Shown: one piece after another, positions 7,769-16,113 of the stretch | Position numbering within the stretch: position 1 is the stretch's first letter | Layout of the letters: each line of letters begins with the position of its first letter | Source: Streptomyces hydrogenans | GTDB lineage: Bacteria > Actinomycetota > Actinomycetes > Streptomycetales > Streptomycetaceae | Reading direction: 5' to 3' | NCBI RefSeq assembly: GCF_014656075.1 | Contig: NZ_BNBS01000003.1 | Location: forward strand, 62,001 to 126,000 | Length of the DNA stretch: 64,000 nucleotides | Translations under genes and position numbers: made by a program | The notes under the pieces: generated by a model | The model's database searches: none | Told to the model about the DNA's origin: nothing | Seen by the model: the letters and a program-made list of their open reading frames with translations, nothing else

Positions 7769-8956
7769 TCAGCGCTCCAGGACCAGGGCCAGGCCCTGGC
7801 CGACGCCGATGCAGAGGGCCGCGAGGCCGGTGCCGGAGCCGGCGGCGGCCAGCTGGTGGGCGACCGAGCCGGCCAGCCGGGCTCCGGACGCGCCGAGCGG
7901 ATGGCCGAGGGCGATGGCGCCGCCGCGCGGGTTGACCACCGCGGGGTCGAGTTCCGGCCACTCGGCGAGGCAGCCGAGGGCCTGGGCGGCGAACGCCTCG
8001 TTCAGCTCGAAGGTGGTCAGGTCGGCGAAGGAACGGTCGGCCTTGGCCAGGGCCCGCTGGACGGCGGCGACCGGGCCGAGGCCGAAGAGCTGCGGCTCGA
8101 TGCCGGTGACGGCGGACGCCCGGATCCGGGCGAGCGGCTCGCGGCCCGTCTCGCGGAGCCCGGCCTCGTCGACGAGGAGGAGGGCGGCGGCGCCGTCGTT
8201 GAGCGGGGAGGCGTTGCCGGCGGTGACGGTGCCGCCCTCGGTCCTGAAGGCCGGCTTGAGCCGGCCCAGCGCCTCCAGGGAGGTGTTCTCGCGGACGCAC
8301 TCGTCGCGGGAGAGCTCCGCGCCCGGGTACGGGACGACCTCGCCGTCGTACAGGCCCTTGGCCCACGCCTCGGCGGCCTTGCGGTGGCTGTCGAGGGCGA
8401 AGGCGTCCTGCGCGTCGCGGCCCAGGCCGTGACGGTCGGCGACGAGTTCGGCGCCCTCGCCGAGGGAGACGGTCCACTCGGCGGGCATCCGCGGGTTGGT
8501 CATCCGCCAGCCGAGGGTCGTCGAGTGCAGCTGCTGGTGACCGGCCGGGAAGGCGCGCTCGGGCTTCTGGAGCACCCAGGGGGCACGGGACATCGACTCG
8601 ACGCCGCCCGCGATCGCGACGGAGGCGTCGCCGAGGGCGATGGCGCGCGCCGCCTGGATGACGGCCTCCAGGCCGGAGCCGCAGAGCCGGTTCACGGTCA
8701 CGCCCGGGACGCTGACGGGCAGTCCGGCGAGCAGGACGGCCATGCGGGCCACGTCCCGGTTGTCCTCGCCCGCGCCGTTCGCGTCACCGAAGTAGACGTC
8801 GTCGACGAGGGCCGGGTCCAGGCCGGGCGTCCGGTCGACGAGGGCCTTGACGACATGGGCGGCGAGGTCGTCCGGCCGCACGGAGGCGAGGCCGCCGCCG
8901 AACTTCCCGATCGGGGTGCGGACGGCGTCGACGATGTACACGTCGCGGATGCTCAT
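7769..8956 (-). CDS. Thiolase (acetyl-CoA acyltransferase, PcaF-like)
   Basis: 395 residues, full thiolase length. The acylated Cys is at about residue 92 in NRLCGSGLEAV; GHPLGASGAR gives the catalytic His and the C-terminal CIGVGQG the second Cys. The segment AGEDNRDVARMA, placed before the active site, is what I know from 3-oxoadipyl-CoA thiolases, so beta-ketoadipate breakdown is possible, though no other pathway gene is in view and a general beta-oxidation role is equally open. The start MSIRDVYIVDAVRTP is the family N-terminus. The upstream region holds a small palindrome at 9001-9012. Confidence 0.88.
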   Translation of the reverse strand: MSIRDVYIVDAVRTPIGKFGGGLASVRPDDLAAHVVKALVDRTPGLDPALVDDVYFGDANGAGEDNRDVARMAVLLAGLPVSVPGVTVNRLCGSGLEAVIQAARAIALGDASVAIAGGVESMSRAPWVLQKPERAFPAGHQQLHSTTLGWRMTNPRMPAEWTVSLGEGAELVADRHGLGRDAQDAFALDSHRKAAEAWAKGLYDGEVVPYPGAELSRDECVRENTSLEALGRLKPAFRTEGGTVTAGNASPLNDGAAALLLVDEAGLRETGREPLARIRASAVTGIEPQLFGLGPVAAVQRALAKADRSFADLTTFELNEAFAAQALGCLAEWPELDPAVVNPRGGAIALGHPLGASGARLAGSVAHQLAAAGSGTGLAALCIGVGQGLALVLER

Positions 8957-9000
8957 CGGATCTCTCCCGGGTACCGGCGGAACGACTCTGTTCGCCTGGT

Positions 9001-9012
9001 GAAACAAGTTTC
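9001..9012. promoter_or_regulatory. Small palindrome upstream of thiolase gene
   Basis: GAAACAAGTTTC has 5-base perfect arms with a 2-base centre, 45 bases before the thiolase start. It could be an operator; nothing identifies the regulator. Confidence 0.35.
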
Positions 9013-9120
9013 GCGCAACTGCGCGCGCAGAGTCTGGGGCCGCTGGTGCGCCCTGTCAACGGGGGCGGGGCGGGAGCCGGAGGTCGGGGAGGCGGAGGGA
9101 GGCGGGGCCTGCCCGGCCGG

Positions 9121-9190
9121 GGGACCCGCTCTCACCAGGCACGCCCCGCCGGGACCCGCTCTCACCAGGCACGCCCCGCGGGGACCCGCT
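9121..9190. repeat. 30-bp direct repeat, two full copies plus a partial
   Basis: Copies at 9121-9150 and 9151-9180 differ only in the last base; the third copy starts at 9181 and keeps its first 10 bases, running into the stop codon of the minus-strand gene at 9190. Confidence 0.85.
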
Positions 9191-9459
9191 CACGCCTGGG
9201 GCGCGTCCCGCACCAGGGCGACCAGGCCGTAGTCCAGCTCGCGCCCGTCCACGAGCAGGGCCTCCACCGTGCCCGTCTCCGGGTCGACGTCGGCGACGAT
9301 CCCGTGCCCCTCGTAGATGGGATACCCGGATTCCCCCTCCCGTCCGGTGCGCTCCACCACGGCCGACCGCACCGCGCTGTCGGCGACGGCCGCCCCGCCC
9401 CGGTCCTCGACGTGCGCGGGCACCAGCAGGATCTCGTAACGCTTCGGGTGAGTGCTCAT
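9190..9459 (-). CDS. DUF6296-like small protein
   Basis: 89 residues. The pattern VVERTGREGESGYPIYEGHGIVADV resembles the short actinobacterial DUF6296 proteins as I remember them (a strand, a T-G-x-x-G turn, a Pro-Ile/Val-Tyr stretch, then a second strand). No signal peptide or membrane segment; likely a small beta-rich cytoplasmic protein. Its function is unknown. The stop codon abuts a 30-bp tandem repeat, which may have altered the C-terminal end. Confidence 0.65.
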   Translation of the reverse strand: MSTHPKRYEILLVPAHVEDRGGAAVADSAVRSAVVERTGREGESGYPIYEGHGIVADVDPETGTVEALLVDGRELDYGLVALVRDAPQA

Positions 9460-9570
9460 GCACCGACGCTAAGCGCTGCGCCTTCCTCCCGCCGGGCGGC
9501 ACGGCGGGGTCCCACCGGGCGGGTCGAACGGCGTGTGGCGGCCTGCCCGACCGGCTCGGCGGGGACGGGG

Positions 9571-9972
9571 TCAGGCGACGGCTGTGCCTTCCAGTTCGAC
9601 CAGCTGGCCGGGGATCGCCAGGCGGGTCACGCCGAGCATCGTGGTGGCCGGCGCCACGCCCGCGGCGCCGAGCCGTGCGGCCAGGACGCCGTAGTGCGGG
9701 AAGAGCGCGTCGACGTCGGTGGTGTAGACGTTGAGCCGGACGAGGTGCGCGAGGGGCATGCCGGCCCCGCCGAGCACGGCCTCCAGGTTGTCGAGGCTCA
9801 GCGCCAGCTGCGCCCCCATGTCGCCGTCGTGGCGCGGTTTGCCGTCGGCGTCCGTCGCGGTCTGCCCCGAGACGTACAGGGTCCGGGTGTGCCCGGCGAC
9901 CAGCTCGCCCTGGTTGAAGCCCAGGTCCAGGGACCAGGTCACCGGGTTGACCGCCGTGCGTTCCACTGTCAT
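9571..9972 (-). CDS. RidA-family protein
   Basis: 133 residues of the YjgF/YER057c/UK114 (RidA) fold: TLYVSGQTATDADG at the front, DNLEAVLGGAG and LVRLNVYTTDVD in the middle, and a C-terminal RLAIPGQLVELEGTAVA. Family members form trimers and hydrolyse reactive enamines or imines, or act as isolated subfamilies of unknown substrate; the usual Arg that binds the carboxylate in RidA proper is not in its standard context here, so a non-RidA subfamily is possible. Start MTVERTAVN at 9972. Divergent from a WYL regulator, which probably controls it. Confidence 0.85.
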   Translation of the reverse strand: MTVERTAVNPVTWSLDLGFNQGELVAGHTRTLYVSGQTATDADGKPRHDGDMGAQLALSLDNLEAVLGGAGMPLAHLVRLNVYTTDVDALFPHYGVLAARLGAAGVAPATTMLGVTRLAIPGQLVELEGTAVA

Positions 9973-10118
9973 GTCAGCTCCCAAGCGTTCGTGCGAGGCG
10001 AGCGCTTCAGGCGCTCCTCGCGGTTGCTGACGAGGCTTCCAGCGAATCACGACACCCTTGGTCATGTATGTGGCGGGGATGTTGGGGGCGGGACGGTGGG
10101 GGCGGGATGGCGGGCCCT

Positions 10119-10160
10119 GGACAACGGGTCCCGGACGACGGGTCCCTGACGACGGGCATT
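10119..10160. repeat. Three 14-bp direct repeats in WYL promoter
   Basis: GGACAACGGGTCCC, GGACGACGGGTCCC and TGACGACGGGCATT follow one another at 10119, 10133 and 10147, ending 4 bases before the proposed -10 box of the WYL gene. Possible iterated regulator binding site or simple slippage product. Confidence 0.6.
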
Positions 10161-10163
10161 GGA

Positions 10164-10169
10164 TACGGT
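10164..10169 (+). promoter_or_regulatory. -10 box TACGGT, leaderless WYL transcript
   Basis: The TANNNT hexamer ends 6 bases before the ATG at 10176, which places the transcription start on or next to the start codon. No ribosome-binding site is visible. Confidence 0.5.
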
Positions 10170-10175
10170 CCCCGT

Positions 10176-11147
10176 ATGCGCGCTGATCGTCTCGTCTCCC
10201 TGGTGCTGCTCCTGCGGCAGCGCGGCCGGATGACGGCGCCCGCGCTCGCCCGCGAGCTGGAGGTGTCCACGCGTACCGTGCTCCGCGACGTGGAGGCGCT
10301 CTCCGCGGCCGGGGTACCGGTCTACGCCGAGCGCGGGCGGCACGGCGGGTTCGCGTTGCTGCCCGGCTTCCGGACCGAGCTGACCGGGCTCAACCACGAG
10401 GAGGCGCTCGCCCTGCTGACGGCCGGATCGGGGCGCGGCGAGCAGGTGTTCGGGCTGGGTTCGGCGCTCGCGTCGGCCATGCGCAAGGTGGTCGACGCGC
10501 TGCCCGAGGACCACCGGTCGACCGCGAACGACGCGGCCCGGCGCTTCCTCGTCGAGCCGGAGACCGACCTGCTCTCGCGCCGTACGGTCACGGACGAGGT
10601 GTCCCGCCCGGCGATGAGCGAGATCCGGCGGGCGGTGCTGGCCGGGCACAAGCTCCGCCTCCACTACACGGCCACGGACCAGCCGCCCCGGTGGCGCACG
10701 GTGGACCCCATCGGTCTGGTGACCGTGCGCGACCGGGGCTACCTGCTGGCCATGCGGGCCGGCGCCGACCGCACCTACCGGCTGTCACGGGTGCTCGCCG
10801 CCGAGGAGCTGCCCGAACCGGCCGAGCGACCGAGCCGGGTCGATCTCGACGCGGCGTGGCGGGAACGGTGCACGCGCTTCCTGTCCACGGACCACCTCCC
10901 CGTGCTCGTACGGGTGCGGCCGGAGCGGCGGGAGGACCTCCTGGCCACCGCGGTGGCCGTCCGCGCGGCGGAACCGGACACGGACGGCTGGCTGCGCCTG
11001 GAAGCGACGTTCCAGGACCTCTGGCACGCCGAGTGGGCCCTTTGGCAGCTCGGCACGGACGCGGAGGCCCTGACCCCGGAACCCCTCCGCGCCGCACTCC
11101 GCGACCGCGCCGCCGCCATGGCCACCCGCTACGGCGCCCCGTCCTGA
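10176..11147 (+). CDS. HTH/WYL-domain transcriptional regulator
   Basis: 323 residues. The first 60 form a DeoR-like winged helix (MTAPALARELEVSTRTVLRD), then comes the WYL domain with LRLHYTATDQPPRWRTVDPIGLV and YLLAMRAGADRTYRLSRVL, and a C-terminal WCX region. Such proteins sense small ligands or nucleic-acid fragments and often repress the divergent gene, here a RidA protein. The start is MRADRLVSLVLLLRQRGR, conserved in the family; it is preceded by a -10 box at leaderless spacing and by three 14-bp direct repeats. Confidence 0.9.
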   Translation: MRADRLVSLVLLLRQRGRMTAPALARELEVSTRTVLRDVEALSAAGVPVYAERGRHGGFALLPGFRTELTGLNHEEALALLTAGSGRGEQVFGLGSALASAMRKVVDALPEDHRSTANDAARRFLVEPETDLLSRRTVTDEVSRPAMSEIRRAVLAGHKLRLHYTATDQPPRWRTVDPIGLVTVRDRGYLLAMRAGADRTYRLSRVLAAEELPEPAERPSRVDLDAAWRERCTRFLSTDHLPVLVRVRPERREDLLATAVAVRAAEPDTDGWLRLEATFQDLWHAEWALWQLGTDAEALTPEPLRAALRDRAAAMATRYGAPS

Positions 11148-11302
11148 GCGGGCTCGGTCCGCGCTGGACCGGCCTGCTCGCGGCGGGCCTTGCGCTGGGC
11201 CGGAGGCGCCGGAGGCGCCGGAGCGACTGGTAGGGGCGGAGGGCCCGAGGCGCGCGGTGGGGACGGCGCTCTCGGGCAGAGGAGGGGAATGCCCCACGCA
11301 CG

Positions 11303-11787
11303 TCATGCGGTCGCCCTCCGGTCTACGGCGCCCCGCACGGCGCGGTGCGGTGCGGTGCGGTGCCGCGGAGGGCACGCGGCGGCGCGCACGGCCTCGGTCG
11401 TGTCGACCGGCACGGCGGTGCGGCACCCACCCTTGCCTCCCTTGGCGTCGGCGTCGGCGTCGGCGTCGGCCCGCAGCGCGCCGTACGTCCCCTCCCGCGG
11501 GAGGTGGTGCCGGAACTCCCCGCCGGCGGCGGGGGTCCGCGCCATGAACGTCACCGTGGACAGCGGCTCTCCGGTGCTCGGGGAGGGCGTGCGGTGAGGT
11601 CCGTCGCGGAAGAACGCGCCGTAGTGGACGCGCGGGACGGCCTGGTCGCGGTGGCGGACCTCTGTCGTCACGTCGAGGAGCGCCCGGTGTCGCGTACGAG
11701 GCGGAACGCCTCGGAGATGTACGCGCTGTCGCCCGGTCGCGCGGGGTCGAGGTGCGCGCGGCGCCGATCCGAACCCCCGCACAGCTA
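11303..11787 (-). pseudogene. Frameshifted remnant of an unidentified gene
   Basis: On the minus strand one frame reads GDSAYISEAFRLVRDTG (about 11745-11690) and then meets a stop, while the continuation RALLDVTTEVRHRDQAVPRV... through LSTVTFMARTPAAGG and PVDTTEAVRAA runs on in a second frame down to about 11390. Joined, they make one coherent protein-like sequence, so a single-base indel near 11690 seems to have broken the gene. The first frame is closed upstream by a TAG at about 11790, so the N-terminus is lost. A run of GGCGTC repeats near 11450 gives the DADADADA stretch. I do not recognise the family with certainty. Confidence 0.5.
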
Positions 11788-11789
11788 CC

Positions 11790-11865
11790 GGTCGTTGCAC
11801 GCACGGCGCCGTCGGGCCGGACCGCGAGCGGTCGTTGCACACGCGGCGCCGTCGGGCCGGACCGC
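11790..11865. repeat. 36-bp direct repeat, period 40
   Basis: The segment starting GGTCGTTGCAC occurs at 11790-11825 and 11830-11865, identical except for a small swap after base 11. It lies between the broken gene and the dienelactone-hydrolase-like gene. Confidence 0.85.
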
Positions 11866-11910
11866 TGTCTGCCATCGGTGAACACCGGTCCGGGCGGGCG
11901 CGACGGTCAT

Positions 11911-11916
11911 TACCGT
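11911..11916 (+). promoter_or_regulatory. -10 box TACCGT, leaderless hydrolase transcript
   Basis: TANNNT hexamer with 8 bases to the ATG at 11925 and no ribosome-binding site. Confidence 0.5.
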
Positions 11917-11924
11917 TCCCTCGT

Positions 11925-12650
11925 ATGACGACGATCACGACGCGTACGGTGGAATACCCGGCCGACAACCTGACGATGATCGGCCACCTCGCACTCCCGG
12001 CCGGTACCGGGCGCCGGCCCGCCGTCCTCGTCGGACCCGAGGGGGTGGGGCTCAGCGATGTCGAGCGCCGCCGGGCCGACGCCCTGGCCGAACTGGGTTA
12101 CGTGGCACTGGCTTTCGACATTCACGGCGGGCGCTACCTGGCGGACCCGGAGGACATGCTGGCCCGGTGCATGCCGCTGCTCTCCGACCCCGAGCGGATG
12201 CGAGGAATCGGTCACGCCGCGCTCGACGTGTTGCGCGCCGAGCCCCGGGCCGACCCCGACCGGACCGCCGCCGTCGGCTACGGCACCGGGGGCGCGATCG
12301 CCCTGGAACTCGGCCGTGACGGCGTCGACCTGCGCGCGATCGGGACGGTCAACGCACTCACCACGGGCCGCCCGGGCGAGGCGGCACGCATCCGCTGCCC
12401 GGTATGGGCCGGCGTCGGGTCGGAGGACCCGATCATGCCGCCCGCCCAACGGGACGCGTTCGCCGCGGAGATGGAGGCCGCGGGCGTCGACTGGCGCCTC
12501 GTGGTCTACGGAGGGGCCCTGCACGCCTTCCACCACCCCTCGGTCGACCACATCGTCCGCCCCGGCGTCGGCTACCACCCACGCCACGCAGAGCGCGCCT
12601 GGCGGGACGTCATCGCCCTGCTCGCCGAGTGCCTGCCCGTCACCGACTGA
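11925..12650 (+). CDS. Dienelactone-hydrolase-family protein lacking nucleophile
   Basis: 241 residues with the alpha/beta-hydrolase layout of dienelactone hydrolases: an N-terminal strand pair, ALAFDIHGG, the elbow strand, then GSEDPIMPP (acid) and GGALHAFHHP (His). The elbow reads AVGYGTGG, so the position normally filled by Cys or Ser (G-x-C/S-x-G-G) is Gly. Asp and His of the triad are kept. I believe related Streptomyces proteins share this change, which suggests a non-classical or non-catalytic role. Start MTTITTRTVEYP follows a -10 box at leaderless distance. Neighbours are decayed sequences on both sides. Confidence 0.85.
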   Translation: MTTITTRTVEYPADNLTMIGHLALPAGTGRRPAVLVGPEGVGLSDVERRRADALAELGYVALAFDIHGGRYLADPEDMLARCMPLLSDPERMRGIGHAALDVLRAEPRADPDRTAAVGYGTGGAIALELGRDGVDLRAIGTVNALTTGRPGEAARIRCPVWAGVGSEDPIMPPAQRDAFAAEMEAAGVDWRLVVYGGALHAFHHPSVDHIVRPGVGYHPRHAERAWRDVIALLAECLPVTD

Positions 12651-12789
12651 TCCGATCGAATCCCGATGCGCGACTCCGCGAGCGGCCCGTTCCCTCGCCT
12701 CCAGCGCTACTTCGACCAGGCGGGCGACCAGGCTCCGTCACGGTGTCTCGGCTTGGCGTTCCAGGCCTACGGTCCCCCTCTGAATCCGG

Positions 12790-13024
12790 CCGGAGGCGGA
12801 TCGGTGCGTGCGCCGGCCGCGTGCTGATGCGCGGACGCTGGTGGAGTCGACCGAGATGTGCCCTCCACAGGCAGCATCGTTCAGGCAGGTCACGCCACCG
12901 AAAGCCGGTCCGCACCCGGTGCGGAATCCCGTCGATGACCTGCCGGTGATCCCGCCACCGGCCACAACGTCTGTTGCCGACCGGCAGGAACGGTCATCGT
13001 CGTTCCCCTCTCGGCATCCGTCAG
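12790..13024 (-). pseudogene. IS5-family transposase remnant
   Basis: Reading the minus strand from 13024: LTDAERG, then in another frame PFLPVGNRRCGRWRDHRQ, VIDGIPHRVRTGFRWRDLPE, then after a loss of some 45 residues HISVDSTSVR, and after another frame change HQHAAGARTDPPPAG. These are the N-terminal third of a Streptomyces IS5-type transposase, including the first catalytic Asp in VDST. At least two frameshifts and one internal deletion make it dead. No terminal inverted repeats or target duplication could be seen. Confidence 0.75.
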
Positions 13025-13115
13025 ATCACCCCACCCCGCGCCCGGCACCAACGCCCGGGCGGCGGGCGGTCACTCGGTCGGGCGCCCGGCTGACGGGACA
13101 TGCCAGAATCAGCGG

Positions 13116-13532
13116 ATGGTGCTGGTGGGAGAGTTCTTCCTTGCTGAAGACGACGAGTCGGCAGTGCGGGTAGGGCCGCGCAGGAGCCATGATCTTCCAG
13201 CTGTTCCGTGCGACGGCATCTATCCGGATGACGCAGTTCCGAGGTGGGAAACCCTGCTGACCGGGGCGGAGAGTCCGCTCCGGTACGTGGTGCCCATGGC
13301 CAACGACGGCTTCACTGTCTTCGCTGTCCCACAGGCGCTCTCGACTGCCTTGGCCGGCGCAGGAGCGGATCAGCTCGGAACCACCGCTCTCACGTGGGCC
13401 GAGACCGTCTCCGAGATGGGCGATGAGATCGCGTCGGGCAGTGCCGTCGACCTCCTTGAGCGCCTGTCAGCCCTAGCCATGAGTCGTGCGGGGAGAGGCC
13501 CGAGCCTGTACTGCTGGTACTTCGCACCCTGA
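13116..13532 (+). CDS. Hypothetical protein
   Basis: 138 residues, starting MVLVGEFFLAEDDESAV and ending RGPSLYCWYFAP. Base composition is visibly lower in GC than neighbouring genes (for example TTCTTCCTTGCTGAAGACG near the start), which together with the adjacent transposase debris suggests a transferred or orphan gene. There is a helical middle part and no signal peptide. No ribosome-binding site is evident before ATG 13116. I do not recognise a family. Confidence 0.6.
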   Translation: MVLVGEFFLAEDDESAVRVGPRRSHDLPAVPCDGIYPDDAVPRWETLLTGAESPLRYVVPMANDGFTVFAVPQALSTALAGAGADQLGTTALTWAETVSEMGDEIASGSAVDLLERLSALAMSRAGRGPSLYCWYFAP

Positions 13533-13604
13533 CCTCCCCGTCCCCACCGGACCGAAACCGCACCACCCCGCGGCCCCGGCCCACCCCGCCCCCTCCCACG
13601 TTCC

Positions 13605-14651
13605 TCAGCTCGACTCCCGCACGATCACCCGCGAGTCCAGCAGCGGGCGTCTGCCGGTCGCGTCGGCGGTGCCGTTCACGGCGTCGTCGACGAGGGCGGC
13701 GAGTTCTCCGCCCTCGATCAGGTCGATGTGCACGGTGCTCAGGCGGGGGCGCAGGAGGCGGCCGAGGAGGAGGTCGTCGGCACCGATGACGGCGGTGTCG
13801 CCGGGGACGTCGACGCCGGCGTCCTGAAGGGCTCGCATGAGGAGCATGGCGTACTCGTCGTTGTAGCCGAAGACGGCGTCGAGGCCCAGCTCGGGCCAGC
13901 GCGCGGCCAGAGCGACGGCGGACTCCTCGGTGTACGCGAGGGGCAGGGGCACGACGGTGGCGCCGGCGGCCTCGGCGGCCCGGCGGGCGCCGTCGAGGCG
14001 CGGTCCCGAGAACATGCCGAGGCCCGGTTCCTCGGGGACGACGACGCCGATGCGCCGGCGGCCGGTCGCGATCAGGTGCTCGGCGGCGACCTCGCCGACC
14101 CGCGGCTGGTCCAGGACGAGGGAGTGGGTGCCCTCGGCCGCGCGGGTCCCGACGGTGATCACCGCCTTGACGCCGGAGCGCCTGAGGATCTCCACGGCCC
14201 CGGGCGTCACCTCCACCTCACCCATCGAGACCACGGCGGCGGGCCGCAGCTCCGCCCAGGCGCGGGCCGCGTCCTCGGCGGCGAGGCCGACGCTGCCGTA
14301 CTGGACGACGGTGTAGTCGAGGCGGCGCAGGGCCCACTGGAGGTCGTTGAAGAAGCCGCTGTAGAGCGGGCCGACGGGCACGTGCGCGGTGGGCAGCAGC
14401 ACGAGGCGGCTGTGACCGGCGCGCAGGGTGCGGGCGGCCGCGTGGGGGACGTAGCCCAGTTCGCGGGCCGCCTCGCGGACCCGTTCGCGGGTCGGTTCGC
14501 TGATGCGGACCGCGGAGGTGTTGTTCAGGACGTAGCTGACGGTGGCCCGGGACACGCCCGCGAGGCGCGCCACGTCGGCGCTGGTCGGCACGGCACGGAC
14601 GGGAGTGCGGCCCGTGGTGCCGTCGGCGGGCTGTTCGATCGACTGACTCAT
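13605..14651 (-). CDS. LacI-family transcriptional regulator
   Basis: 348 residues. N-terminal LacI headpiece: SADVARLAGVSRATVSYVLNN and the hinge-helix RVREAARELGYVPHAAARTLR, then a periplasmic-binding-protein-like effector domain with AVIGADDLLLGRLLRPRLSTV near the end. Start MSQSIEQPADG at 14651. The protein is divergent from an MFS transporter gene, and two TGACACGTGTCA-type palindromes lie between them, so it most likely represses both genes until a sugar-like ligand binds. Confidence 0.92.
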   Translation of the reverse strand: MSQSIEQPADGTTGRTPVRAVPTSADVARLAGVSRATVSYVLNNTSAVRISEPTRERVREAARELGYVPHAAARTLRAGHSRLVLLPTAHVPVGPLYSGFFNDLQWALRRLDYTVVQYGSVGLAAEDAARAWAELRPAAVVSMGEVEVTPGAVEILRRSGVKAVITVGTRAAEGTHSLVLDQPRVGEVAAEHLIATGRRRIGVVVPEEPGLGMFSGPRLDGARRAAEAAGATVVPLPLAYTEESAVALAARWPELGLDAVFGYNDEYAMLLMRALQDAGVDVPGDTAVIGADDLLLGRLLRPRLSTVHIDLIEGGELAALVDDAVNGTADATGRRPLLDSRVIVRESS

Positions 14652-14723
14652 CGCTTCGGCATCTTTCCAGAACAATCCGGCGCTGGGTCTGGCGGATGGC
14701 CGGATATGAGTGCTACACAATGC

Positions 14724-14748
14724 TGACACGCGTCACTGACACGTGTCA
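14724..14748. promoter_or_regulatory. Paired LacI-type operators
   Basis: TGACACGTGTCA at 14737-14748 is a perfect 12-bp palindrome; TGACACGCGTCA at 14724-14735 matches it at 11 of 12 positions and is centred 13 bases away. Both lie between the divergent LacI and MFS genes. Confidence 0.7.
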
Positions 14749-14807
14749 CCTATCTGAAATCATCCGCTAACCGCCCCCTCATCGGGCGATCTTCCCTGGA
14801 GGGCACC

Positions 14808-16106
14808 GTGGCCCTTTCCTCCCCCGGGGCCGGAGCCGGTACGGGCTCCGCCTCCGCCGCCGGCCCCGCCGCCGCAGGCACCGACTCCCCCGCCGGCCCC
14901 GGCGTCGGCCCCACCCGGACCACCCGCGGACTCCTCCCGCTGCTGCTCCTCGGCAACACCTCCATGTACGCGCTCTACATCGGCGTGCCGGGGCTGCTGC
15001 TCGCGCTCCAGATCGAGGCGATCGACCCCGCCGAGAAGGTGGCGAACTTCGGCCTCGTCTCCGGGGTGTCCGCGATCTTCGCGACCGTCTTCAACCCGGT
15101 CGCCGGAGCGCTCTCCGACCGCTCGGGGCGGCGCAACCCGTGGATCCTGGCCGGCGGCCTGCTCGCGATACCGGTGATGCTGCTGCTCGGCAGCGTGCAC
15201 ACGATCCTGCTGGTCGCCATCGCCTGGTGTCTCGGCCAGGCGGTGATGAACGTCTACCAGGCGGCGATCACCTCCGTGGTGCCCGACCGGGTGCCGCTCG
15301 CCGCGCGCGGCAAGGCGTCGGCGGCGGTCGGCCTCGGTCTGCCGATCGGCTCGACCATCGGCGCGCTGGTCGGCGCGGCCTTCTCGGAGGACTACCGGAC
15401 CGGCTACCTGGTCTTCGGCGCCGTCGTCGCCGTCACCTCCGTGGTCTTCACCTCGCTCGCCCGCGAGGAGCGGATGCCGCCGAAGGCCCCGATGCCGGTC
15501 AAGGAGCAGATCGCGGCCTTCGGCAGCGCCCTGAAGGACCACGACTTCCGGTGGGCCTTCATCGGCCGGGCGCTGCTCGTCCTCGGCTACTTCGCGGTGG
15601 CCGGCTTCCAGCTGTACATCCTGAAGGACCACACCGACCTGCCGGCCGGGCTCTCGGCCGAGGAGGCCGTCGCCATCCTCATGCCGGTCAACTCCGTCGC
15701 CATGGTGGTCTCCACGGTCCTCGGCGGCTGGCTGTCGGACCGCCACGACCGCCGCAAGCTGTTCGTCGGCGCGTCGGCGGCCCTGGCCGCCGTGGCCCTG
15801 CTCATCCCGGCGCTCTCGACGAGCTGGACGGCGATGCTCGTCTTCTCGGTGGTCAACGGCCTCGGTTTCGGCTGCTACATGGCGGTGGACACGGCCCTGG
15901 TGACCATGGTCCTGCCGAAGGCGGAGGACGCCGCCCGCGACATGGGCGTCCTGAACGTCGCCAACGCCGGTCCGCAGATCGTGGCGCCCTTCGTCGCCTC
16001 GGCGGTGGTCTCGATCGGCGGCGGCTACACGCCCCTCTTCCTGGTGGCCGCCGTCCTCTCGGTCCTGGGCGCGCTCGCGGTCCGTCCGATCCGCTCGGTG
16101 CGCTGA
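14808..16106 (+). CDS. MFS transporter
   Basis: 432 residues with about 12 membrane helices after a 40-residue Ala/Gly/Pro-rich cytoplasmic N-terminus. The loop between helices 2 and 3 has GALSDRSGRRNPWILAGG and the loop between 8 and 9 GGWLSDRHDRRKLFVG, both versions of the MFS GxLaDrxGrkr motif. The substrate is not readable; control by a divergent LacI protein suggests a sugar or glycoside. Start is GTG 14808 with GGAGGG close upstream. A strong hairpin follows the stop. Confidence 0.9.
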   Translation: MALSSPGAGAGTGSASAAGPAAAGTDSPAGPGVGPTRTTRGLLPLLLLGNTSMYALYIGVPGLLLALQIEAIDPAEKVANFGLVSGVSAIFATVFNPVAGALSDRSGRRNPWILAGGLLAIPVMLLLGSVHTILLVAIAWCLGQAVMNVYQAAITSVVPDRVPLAARGKASAAVGLGLPIGSTIGALVGAAFSEDYRTGYLVFGAVVAVTSVVFTSLAREERMPPKAPMPVKEQIAAFGSALKDHDFRWAFIGRALLVLGYFAVAGFQLYILKDHTDLPAGLSAEEAVAILMPVNSVAMVVSTVLGGWLSDRHDRRKLFVGASAALAAVALLIPALSTSWTAMLVFSVVNGLGFGCYMAVDTALVTMVLPKAEDAARDMGVLNVANAGPQIVAPFVASAVVSIGGGYTPLFLVAAVLSVLGALAVRPIRSVR

Positions 16107-16113
16107 CCTCCGG

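Noticed and set aside
9121..9190. Regular 30-bp repeats as a CRISPR array
   Set aside because: Units are contiguous with no spacers and no cas genes occur in the window.
12790..13024. Functional insertion sequence
   Set aside because: Frameshifts, an internal deletion and no visible terminal repeats.
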